From: a virus
IMG/VR virus record: IMGVR_UViG_3300033153_006718
Span: 1-45,687 of that record
DNA length: 45,687 bases
Reading direction: 5' to 3' (one strand)
Positions 39,456-45,687 of the stretch are shown here, piece by piece (position 1 is the first letter of the stretch; every line of letters begins with the position of its first letter). The translations under genes and the position numbers were made by a program. Under the pieces are notes generated by a model that was given only the letters and a program-made list of their open reading frames with translations, made no database searches and was not told where the DNA came from.

Positions 39456-40007
39456 ATGGGACAACTCCTCCAGAGCCAAACCGACTTCGTTCCGGTGTTT
39501 CAGCCGGACGACGTGTCGAAATACCACCACCTGTACCACCCCCAGCACGCCTATAATTATTGCCTCATGGGCGCTACGGACGAAACCCTGGCAACGTTTT
39601 TCGAGGTTACGGACTCGACCATAGGTTATTGGCGCGACAAGCACAAGGCGTTCCGTGACGCCTGCCGCCAGGGGAAGGGTATGGCGGACGCGAATGTCGC
39701 TATGTCCTTGTATCATAGGGCAATAGGATGGGAACACACGGAGACCAAGCTGGCATCTCACGAAGGCGTTTTTACCGATAGCCGGGATGTTGTTAAGCAA
39801 TACCCGGCTGACACGGAAGCAATCAAGATGTGGCTCAACAACCGGCAGCCGGAGCTATGGAAGAACAAGGTTGAGGTTAAGCACTCGTTCAATCTGGAAG
39901 ATTCCATAGCCTCTTTAACCGACGAGCAAGAGGTTGAGTTCAGGAAGTTGGTTTTTGAGCAGGATATGGAAGCCGCAACCGCCATTCGGAAGGTAAAAGG
40001 GAGCTAA
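39456..40007 (+). CDS. Terminase small subunit
   Basis: The 183-residue product reads as a small terminase: an N-terminal helix-turn-helix (YCLMGATDETLATFFEVTDS, TIGYWRDKHKAFRDAC), then ADANVAMSLYHRAIGWEHTE and YPADTEAIKMWLNNRQPELW, a pattern I recall from phage and prophage TerS proteins, followed by a charged oligomerisation helix. It binds the packaging site and recruits the large subunit. It is separated from the large subunit by five genes, unlike the usual adjacent pair. Confidence 0.8.
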   Translation: MGQLLQSQTDFVPVFQPDDVSKYHHLYHPQHAYNYCLMGATDETLATFFEVTDSTIGYWRDKHKAFRDACRQGKGMADANVAMSLYHRAIGWEHTETKLASHEGVFTDSRDVVKQYPADTEAIKMWLNNRQPELWKNKVEVKHSFNLEDSIASLTDEQEVEFRKLVFEQDMEAATAIRKVKGS

Positions 40008-40015
40008 TCCGGGCT

Positions 40016-40357
40016 TTGTCCAGACTGCGGCCTACCAGAGAAAAGGCGCATCCTGCGATATCCGCCCCTGATGGGGGTATGGTTCTTAAACATGACGTGC
40101 GTCTAGGGAAGATTCTTGAACTCGGAAAGTGGCATAAATTCAAGCTCATACGGCGCGGTGCTGTGTTAAAATGGGAATATTGCACCACCTGCTTGAATAT
40201 CAGGAATGCGCTGGGAATCGCTGGGGCGGATACGCCGTGGGTAAAGAAGGCGCTCGAGACGCTGCCGGGGGTTGCGGTTGACAATTACGTGAAGGCAAGT
40301 GCAATATCGGCGTTGGAGAAGGCGCTGGAACTGTGCTATAAAGAAGACTTATCCTAG
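40016..40357 (+). CDS. Hypothetical protein
   Basis: The 113-residue product starts at TTG 40016. It contains KWHKFKLIRRGAVLKWEYCT with a following CLN (Cys-x2-Cys) and a helical C-terminus (ASAISALEKALELCY). No family recognised. Its place next to TerS suggests a packaging or early-late link but this is unsupported. Confidence 0.45.
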   Translation: MSRLRPTREKAHPAISAPDGGMVLKHDVRLGKILELGKWHKFKLIRRGAVLKWEYCTTCLNIRNALGIAGADTPWVKKALETLPGVAVDNYVKASAISALEKALELCYKEDLS

Positions 40358-40382
40358 CCATTAAATTGGAGAATACCTGATC

Positions 40383-41870
40383 ATGTTTGAGAAGACGCTG
40401 AAAACACCCGGTTGCCTGGACTATGGGCCGCTGAGTGAAAACGGATTCGTCGTTACCGCGGCAGCAGACGCCGGAACAATGACAATCTACAAGCAGATTG
40501 ACGGAACGTTCGTTCTTGTCAACACCACCAGCCTGGCCGATTGCGAGGGCGTTACAGTCCCGGTCGCGGGGGCAATCGGAGATAATTTCAAGGTCTGCTT
40601 TGACGGGTTTGAGGATTGCGTCAAGGTGAGCATCCATGGAATTGATGTTGTTCCTGAAAGCGTGTCCACGCTGGAATCCGACCCGCTGATTGTTTGCAGC
40701 GTGATGGAACCAACTGAAAAGTTTATCGTCCACCCGCGCTACGAAGATGGCGTTTTCGCTGGATGGTTTAATTCCGCCGGGGAGGAAGTTGCGGAAGGTG
40801 TTGATTTTGTTATCTGTCCTGCCGTGGCCGTGGTACAACCGGCGCGTGAAATGTGCATCGCTATTGAGAGCTACCCTGTCATCCTGGAGGTGTGGGTGAC
40901 AGACATCATGGATTCAGATGGAAACATTATAAATCAGATTGTACGCGATATCGCCGGTACCGAGATCACCGCAACGTACACATTTGTTGGGTGCGATTGT
41001 GATTCGGTGGCTGATGTATTCAACCTATTGCTTGCTGATTACTACCCGATTGTTATCACGAACATAGAGAACGGGACACCTACCGAGTATTCGCTCCAGT
41101 CAACCGGCTCAGCCCTCCCCGTGTTGTGGCTGGAGGAAGACGGGACGGAGCATACAGGACTGAATTTTTCGGTGACGTATACTGATGACGGGCCGCGAGA
41201 TGTAATTGCATATGTTCCAAAAGACGCGACCATAGTGAACCTGACCGGTGATTCTGAGGAAATCGCTGCGGTAGACACGTCGGATGCGATAAACGTTACG
41301 CGCTTGAATCTGCGCACCAATCAACTTACAACGTTGGACATGACGCAGAATGTGTTAGTGACGTATCTTGACCTACGCAGCAACCAGCTTGCGACGTCGG
41401 ACATATCGCAGAATGCATTGCTGGCAACCTTGTATATAAGCAACAACCAGCTAGCTACGTTTGACGCGACACAGAACGTATTGTTGACGTTTTTGAATAT
41501 AGGCAACAACCAGCTAGCTACGTTTGACGCGACACAGAACGTATTGTTGACGTTTTTGGATATAAGCAACAACCAGCTAGCGACGTTTGACGCGACACAG
41601 AACGTATTGTTGACATCCTTGTATATAAGCAACAACCAGCTAGCTACGTTTGACGCGACACAGAACGTATTGTTGACGCGCTTGTATCTAAACAACAACC
41701 AGCTGGCCACTGCGGCCGTAAATGATGCGGTAATCGCGTTGGCAGCACACGGAAATCTAAACGGGTATTGCAGACTTGATGGGCAGTCACCGCCAGCGCC
41801 GCCTTCTGGCGCAGGAATAACGGCAATCAATGCTCTGGTAGCAGACGGTTGGACGGTAATAACGGATTGA
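40383..41870 (+). CDS. Leucine-rich-repeat protein with beta-rich N-terminus
   Basis: The 495-residue product has about 300 residues of beta-rich, Cys-containing sequence, then seven tandem 21-residue leucine-rich repeats (consensus LTxLdIsNNQLaTFDATQNV), a capping helix and a short C-terminal segment. LRR arrays form curved binding surfaces, so a host receptor or glycan-binding virion protein is the best inference. It sits among packaging and fibre-like genes. The length of the repeat unit recalls bacterial surface LRRs. The gene has a GGAG site 11 bases before ATG 40383. Confidence 0.7.
   Translation: MFEKTLKTPGCLDYGPLSENGFVVTAAADAGTMTIYKQIDGTFVLVNTTSLADCEGVTVPVAGAIGDNFKVCFDGFEDCVKVSIHGIDVVPESVSTLESDPLIVCSVMEPTEKFIVHPRYEDGVFAGWFNSAGEEVAEGVDFVICPAVAVVQPAREMCIAIESYPVILEVWVTDIMDSDGNIINQIVRDIAGTEITATYTFVGCDCDSVADVFNLLLADYYPIVITNIENGTPTEYSLQSTGSALPVLWLEEDGTEHTGLNFSVTYTDDGPRDVIAYVPKDATIVNLTGDSEEIAAVDTSDAINVTRLNLRTNQLTTLDMTQNVLVTYLDLRSNQLATSDISQNALLATLYISNNQLATFDATQNVLLTFLNIGNNQLATFDATQNVLLTFLDISNNQLATFDATQNVLLTSLYISNNQLATFDATQNVLLTRLYLNNNQLATAAVNDAVIALAAHGNLNGYCRLDGQSPPAPPSGAGITAINALVADGWTVITD
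41295..41735 (+). repeat. Seven 63-base tandem repeats encoding LRRs
   Basis: The array has seven units of 63 bases. Units three to six are nearly identical over aacaaccagctagctacgtt and the following 40 bases, differing only at the codons of the variable LRR face (TLYIS, FLNIG, FLDIS, SLYIS). This implies recent expansion and possible copy-number variation. Confidence 0.85.
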
Positions 41871-41874
41871 AATC

Positions 41875-42156
41875 ATGTATAGAATCGTAGAGAACGACAC
41901 TGACTCAGCCTTGATTGCTGTTGTATTGGGGGAGGCAGCGGTTATTTGGACGAACCATCCGGTTACGCCTGGTTTGTACGTCGAAGACATTGTGGACAAA
42001 CATCCGATGGCAGACGCCGGGAGTGATGAGGTTCGCAGAATCGACGAGGAATTCGGCTCCTTTTCCGACGAAGATAAAATCTGGCTCAAGGAGTACAAAA
42101 AGGCAGACAAAACCAAGCGAGACAAAATGAAGAAAGATAAAAAGGACAAGAGCTAA
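41875..42156 (+). CDS. Hypothetical protein with Lys-rich tail
   Basis: The 93-residue product has a small N-terminal domain (YRIVENDTDSALIAVVLGEA) and a highly charged C-terminal helix ending KKADKTKRDKMKKDKKDKS. Stop and next start overlap (TAATG). No family recognised. Confidence 0.45.
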   Translation: MYRIVENDTDSALIAVVLGEAAVIWTNHPVTPGLYVEDIVDKHPMADAGSDEVRRIDEEFGSFSDEDKIWLKEYKKADKTKRDKMKKDKKDKS

Positions 42157-42608
42157 TGGGACACGCAAAATGTTGTTGCCAAACGCAATGGCCTGAGTTC
42201 GGCAGCCTGAAACTGGTCGCCAGCACTCTGGATGCGGTTGTTGCCGGGACTTATTATAAGATCAGTGGCTACGACGCGGGGACGGATAGAGGGGTGACGC
42301 CTGATCTTGTAGCAGGTGCCCTGGTTGTCCAGCATGACGGTCTGTACAAAATGCACTTCGAGGTGTCTTTTTCTGCCTCTGCCGGCGGAGACATCACCGG
42401 GCGATTGTTCAAAAACGATGTTGAGCAGATCTACGCAGGGTTCGAGCGTGACATCCAAAACATCAACGATGACGGGGCGGCTTCAGGAAAGACCGATCTT
42501 AAGTTGGTAGCTGGCGATGTGCTCGATTATCGTCTCTCGAACAGCAACCCAACGACAACTATCCTTATGGCAACATGCGATTTTGATTTGCTGAGGATTG
42601 GTGGGTAA
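42156..42608 (+). CDS. TNF/C1q-like jelly-roll virion protein
   Basis: The 150-residue product opens with a Cys triplet (KCCCQTQW). The rest resembles a jelly-roll receptor-binding head: GLYKMHFEVSFSASAGGDI, then GRLFKNDVEQIYAGFERDI and KLVAGDVLDYRLSNSNPTTT. C1q/TNF-like domains are common on phage fibre tips, so a trimeric host-binding protein is inferred. It may associate with the LRR protein upstream. Confidence 0.55.
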   Translation: MGHAKCCCQTQWPEFGSLKLVASTLDAVVAGTYYKISGYDAGTDRGVTPDLVAGALVVQHDGLYKMHFEVSFSASAGGDITGRLFKNDVEQIYAGFERDIQNINDDGAASGKTDLKLVAGDVLDYRLSNSNPTTTILMATCDFDLLRIGG

Positions 42609-42811
42609 TGAACGGGCTAACAGACAGGGAAGCCGGAGAACTGGCCGCAGAAGTCAACCATTTGACTGCCGCTGTGACAAAACTCGATGCTAGAGTTCAG
42701 CACCTGGAAAACCAGATTGCAGGCGGGCGCGGTTTTGTCGTGGGCGTGCTTGCACTGGCCGGGGCGGTTGGGGCCGGTATGGCGACGCTGGTTGAAAAAC
42801 TGACCGGATAA
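42608..42811 (+). CDS. Small coiled-coil membrane protein (haemolysin XhlA-like layout)
   Basis: The 67-residue product has a coiled-coil half (GELAAEVNHLTAAVTKLDAR) and a C-terminal hydrophobic segment (GFVVGVLALAGAVGAGMATL), the layout of XhlA-type holin accessory proteins. Its location away from the lysis genes leaves the role open; it might be a minor virion or holin-modulating protein. Confidence 0.5.
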   Translation: MNGLTDREAGELAAEVNHLTAAVTKLDARVQHLENQIAGGRGFVVGVLALAGAVGAGMATLVEKLTG

Positions 42812-42824
42812 AGGCCTCCCTGAA

Positions 42825-44354
42825 ATGCCGTCGGCAAGAACAAAGAAGTTGCAACTAGAGGTTCATCTCGCAAAAAGACAAGCCGAGCCTATCCGCCAAT
42901 TTGCGCCGTATCAGAAACAGACGGACGTTGCCAGGGCCACCGGGAGCGCTGGCTTTGTTGCGGTTTTTGCGCTCAATCAGTGCGGTAAAACGCTGACCGC
43001 TGCTGAGATAGTCGCAATGCACGCCACCGGGCTGTATCAGCAATGGTACAAGGACGCGGGCGGGTTTATGATGGATGATATCGGAGACATGCGGGTTATT
43101 TCCGCGTCTCCAAAGACACTGAAGGAAGGCGCGTTCGTAAAACTATTCGGCCACAATGGCTATATCGGGATAAAAGGGGCGTGGCAAAATAAAGATAAGC
43201 CATGGACGGGGCTGATTCCTAGGTGGGCAATAAAAAGCATCGCGCGCGAAACAAACACAGACCGCGTAGAGCACGTTGTGATCGAGCACGCCAGCGGGAA
43301 AGAACTGGTTATAGATTTCATGCACACCGAGAAGTCAATACTGGACTTCCAGTCGAAAACCGGGATCAGGTACGTATGGATAGACGAGGGTATCCCGCTC
43401 AACTACTTCCAGGAGACCATCCCGCGTCAGACTCACTCGCCTTACGGAAGCAAGGGGCTGATCACCATGACCCCGCACCTGTATTGCCCTAAGGATTTTG
43501 TCGATTACATCTACCAGAACCCGAAAACAACATGGGTTGGAAATGACATGATCACAATCGGGATTGACGACGTGCCGGACCACATCATCCCGGAAGAACG
43601 GAAGCAAGAATTGATCAGGAACACGTCGGAGCGCGAAGCCCCCGCACGGCTTTACGGCATTCCATCCGGCGGCGGCGGCTCATTCTTCACGATCCGTCCG
43701 GGGGAGATCAGATATCCGAAGGCGCAGTTCATCAGAGACTTGGCTGAGGGAGCGTACAGTGTTGTTCACGGGATCGATTTCGGGTTCGGCCTGGGCGACG
43801 CCATGGCTTTTGGATCGCTCTATACGAACGTACATACCGGGGAACATTTTGCGGATAGAGTGGTGAAGGAGCACAAGATGGCTCCGGGAGAATTCGTCAA
43901 CAAACTACGGACAATGGGAATTGACGTGACGATCCCGTGCGCATGGCCGCATGACGGAAAGCGGGGCGATAAACGAGAAGATAAGCAACCGTTCGCGCAG
44001 TCTTTTCGCGACGCCGGGCTGAATATGCTTCCGTCGAACGTCACGCGCCCGAACCGGGAAGCCATCAAGCACCAGGTCTGGTGGGCGATTGAGGAGAAGG
44101 GCCGGAATCACCAGTTCTACATCGTCGAAGGCAACGGCGGATTGGAAGATGAATGGTCAAACCTCAGGCTTGGAGAAGACGGCACCGTTACCGGCCATGA
44201 CCACGCCATGGATTTTCTTTATTGCGCCTATCAGTCAAGAGGTTCCGGAAGGATTCTAAGGCCGGTTGACAGGAGCGCAGAGAGAGACGACAATATTATT
44301 GATTTTCCGGTCGCTCAGGGCGGCGGAATCGCGAAACCACATCTGTTGTGGTAA
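42825..44354 (+). CDS. Terminase large subunit
   Basis: The 509-residue packaging motor has a Walker A variant ALNQCGKT (49-56, Lys55), Walker B VWIDEG with Asp187/Glu188, and a coupling segment ITMTPHLY near residue 213. The RNase H-type nuclease domain starts with VHGIDFGFGLGDAM (Asp318) and has acidic residues further on. It packages DNA into the head through the portal encoded downstream. Length and motif order are standard. Confidence 0.9.
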   Translation: MPSARTKKLQLEVHLAKRQAEPIRQFAPYQKQTDVARATGSAGFVAVFALNQCGKTLTAAEIVAMHATGLYQQWYKDAGGFMMDDIGDMRVISASPKTLKEGAFVKLFGHNGYIGIKGAWQNKDKPWTGLIPRWAIKSIARETNTDRVEHVVIEHASGKELVIDFMHTEKSILDFQSKTGIRYVWIDEGIPLNYFQETIPRQTHSPYGSKGLITMTPHLYCPKDFVDYIYQNPKTTWVGNDMITIGIDDVPDHIIPEERKQELIRNTSEREAPARLYGIPSGGGGSFFTIRPGEIRYPKAQFIRDLAEGAYSVVHGIDFGFGLGDAMAFGSLYTNVHTGEHFADRVVKEHKMAPGEFVNKLRTMGIDVTIPCAWPHDGKRGDKREDKQPFAQSFRDAGLNMLPSNVTRPNREAIKHQVWWAIEEKGRNHQFYIVEGNGGLEDEWSNLRLGEDGTVTGHDHAMDFLYCAYQSRGSGRILRPVDRSAERDDNIIDFPVAQGGGIAKPHLLW

Positions 44355-44383
44355 ATTAACCCTGCAAACAAGAGGTATACCCC

Positions 44384-44923
44384 ATGGCTCAAGAAGGCCC
44401 TTATTATTTACTCCAGTGCGGAGGCCCGGACTGCGTAGAATGTTGCCCGGTCTACAAAGAATGCGATATCTGCGATTGCCTCTCGGTGGTCATGGATTAT
44501 GTCGAATACGTCAAGAACCGGGTGAAGAGAGAAAACCTGGGAATCTCGACTTCCGAAGTGACCAAGGCCGGAATGCTGCTGGTCGGATTCTCGGCCATGG
44601 GCACCTACTGGAGACCGGAGATCGACGGCGAGGTGGTGAACACCTACGGACGATCGATGGTGGTTTCCGACGTGAATTTCTGGGGCGTCCCCGGTTCAGA
44701 CTATCGCGGCTGGTTTCAGTTCATCCTCCGGGTGATGGATATCGACCGATTCAGTGAGTTCGGTGCGGAATGCGGGTGTAATCCGAACGACTTGGGCTGC
44801 CTGGAGGCGATCTTCGAGACCATGCGCTCTTATTTGGAGATCGGCGGCAACAACCAGCCCCCGTACACCCTGGCAGAGTGGGACCAGAAGCTGTGCGGCG
44901 TTTGCTATCCGGAGTGCCCGTAA
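44384..44923 (+). CDS. Cysteine-rich protein between terminase and portal
   Basis: The 179-residue product begins with a Cys cluster (LLQCGGPDCVECCPVYKECD, then ICDC) and ends with CGVCYPEC. The middle is helical and beta-mixed with no known motif. The position suggests a head protein. It carries the same Cys-rich style as other virion-module products here. Ribosome site AAGAGGTATACCCC precedes ATG 44384. Confidence 0.55.
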   Translation: MAQEGPYYLLQCGGPDCVECCPVYKECDICDCLSVVMDYVEYVKNRVKRENLGISTSEVTKAGMLLVGFSAMGTYWRPEIDGEVVNTYGRSMVVSDVNFWGVPGSDYRGWFQFILRVMDIDRFSEFGAECGCNPNDLGCLEAIFETMRSYLEIGGNNQPPYTLAEWDQKLCGVCYPECP

Positions 44924-44929
44924 AAGCAA

Positions 44930-45687
44930 ATGGCTGAAAAGGAGCACCTGAAACTAAACCAGCCCTTCGAGGAGAAGGCGGAGGACGTATCCGAACACGA
45001 CTCCGCCAAGCCTCTCTCGAAAGAGATGAAGGTGGCCCGGTCGCAGTTTGAGGAAGCTTTCAATTTCTGGAATCCAATTTACGCCATATCCCGACGAGAC
45101 AAGCATTACCTGCAGACCATCCAGTGGGATGCCAAGACAGTCGAGCTCCGAGCCAAGGACGGGAAGGCGAGCGTTACGGCCCCACTGATCGGGGCTTACT
45201 ACCGGCAACAGGTAGGACGGCTGATTCCGGGGGCAGTGGATGTGTCTTTTGTCAGTGTCAACTCGAAGCATGGCACCGACCCAGGCGACCGCGAAGACGA
45301 AGAAATGGCTGGCATCCTTCGCGGGATGTCCGCCTTCGTTGACCGGCAGTCAAAAGTCTGGATGCACCGGAACCGATGCCGGCTGGATCAAGCGTCAGGC
45401 GGGGTAGGGTGGCTCGGGATATCATTTGCCGAGACTGAGGGAACCAGCGACGGGGATATCAAGGAATTCTCTCCGAAAAACCCGTTTTCCATCTTCATCG
45501 ACCCCTACTCCGATGAGCCGGACTATTCAGACTCGCGGTACGGATTCCATCTGATCCGGATGTCATGGAAAGAGGCGAGGGCGAAATACGGGAAGAAACT
45601 GACCAGGATCGAGAAGGAAGGTGGTGGCTTCACGGATTGCGCGGATTTCGATGTTCTGTACAACAATCTGACCTCCACCATCGACAG
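44930..45687 (+). CDS. Portal protein, P22 gp1-like (3' end outside window)
   Basis: The visible 252 residues begin at ATG 44930 and run off the right end. They contain RRDKHYLQTIQWDAKTVELR, an early helix-and-strand pair typical of P22-type portals, and NPFSIFIDPYSDEPDYSDSR, the stem/wing motif I recall in that family, followed by an acidic loop. The full protein should be 600-700 residues. As the DNA-passing dodecamer it links terminase, scaffold and tail. Confidence 0.75.
   Translation, partial: MAEKEHLKLNQPFEEKAEDVSEHDSAKPLSKEMKVARSQFEEAFNFWNPIYAISRRDKHYLQTIQWDAKTVELRAKDGKASVTAPLIGAYYRQQVGRLIPGAVDVSFVSVNSKHGTDPGDREDEEMAGILRGMSAFVDRQSKVWMHRNRCRLDQASGGVGWLGISFAETEGTSDGDIKEFSPKNPFSIFIDPYSDEPDYSDSRYGFHLIRMSWKEARAKYGKKLTRIEKEGGGFTDCADFDVLYNNLTSTID

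Noticed and set aside
1-45687. tRNA genes, CRISPR arrays, insertion sequences, integrase
   Set aside because: No T-loop/acceptor pattern, regularly spaced direct repeats with spacers, transposase or recombinase motifs were found by eye. The only tandem arrays are the LRR units and the iterons.

Overview
The window is most of the genome of a short-tailed (podovirus-type) tailed phage of a Gram-negative host. The morphogenesis genes follow the P22 order: terminase, portal, scaffold, coat, gp4-like adaptor, gp10-like plug, needle-like gene, three ejection proteins. The Gram-negative inference rests on an overlapping i-spanin/o-spanin pair beside a holin and a lytic transglycosylase. The portal gene runs off the right end and a scaffold-like gene runs in from the left, so in the intact genome the two ends are probably neighbours. 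They do not join in frame directly, so some sequence is missing. I saw no integrase, CI-type repressor, tRNA or CRISPR array.

Layout. 1-14700 (+): capsid, tail and ejection genes, then two cysteine-rich appendage genes. 14702-16526 (+): holin, transglycosylase, spanins, a small membrane protein and a stranded second o-spanin 3' end. 16526-17094 (-): no gene, but a dense series of hairpins with its own sigma70-type promoter and a rho-independent terminator; I read it as a large ornate non-coding RNA of about 570 nt. 17147-23047 (-): a tightly overlapping accessory operon with a papain-like protease, an HDxxH zincin-like protein, two glycosidase-like TIM barrels, a beta-propeller-like protein and many small proteins, several carrying a short N-terminal membrane segment followed by lysines or arginines. 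23048-23423: a structured leader. 23424-27706 (-): recombination operon (RecE-like nuclease, annealing-protein candidate, coiled-coil protein, small genes). 27930-28076: divergent promoters sharing an operator-like dyad. 28142-34956 (+): early and replication operon with a Cro-like regulator, RuvC-like resolvase, a C5 DNA methyltransferase read in two overlapping frames, an O-like initiator containing iterons, and a P-like loader. 35018-37119 (-): a small operon whose first gene is interrupted by TAG. 37576-39412 (+): small unknown genes and an XRE regulator, closed by a long terminator. 39456-45687 (+): small terminase, a leucine-rich-repeat protein, fibre-like small genes, large terminase and portal.

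How it fits together: divergent early promoters under a Cro/YdaS-like protein drive recombination to the left and replication to the right. The late block packages DNA by a headful-type P22-like machine and ends in lysis. The minus-strand accessory operon and the ncRNA lie back to back with the lysis genes and look like separately controlled cargo. Unusual cysteine content recurs through the virion-module proteins. Functional names are from motif reading and recall of families; no database search was possible.
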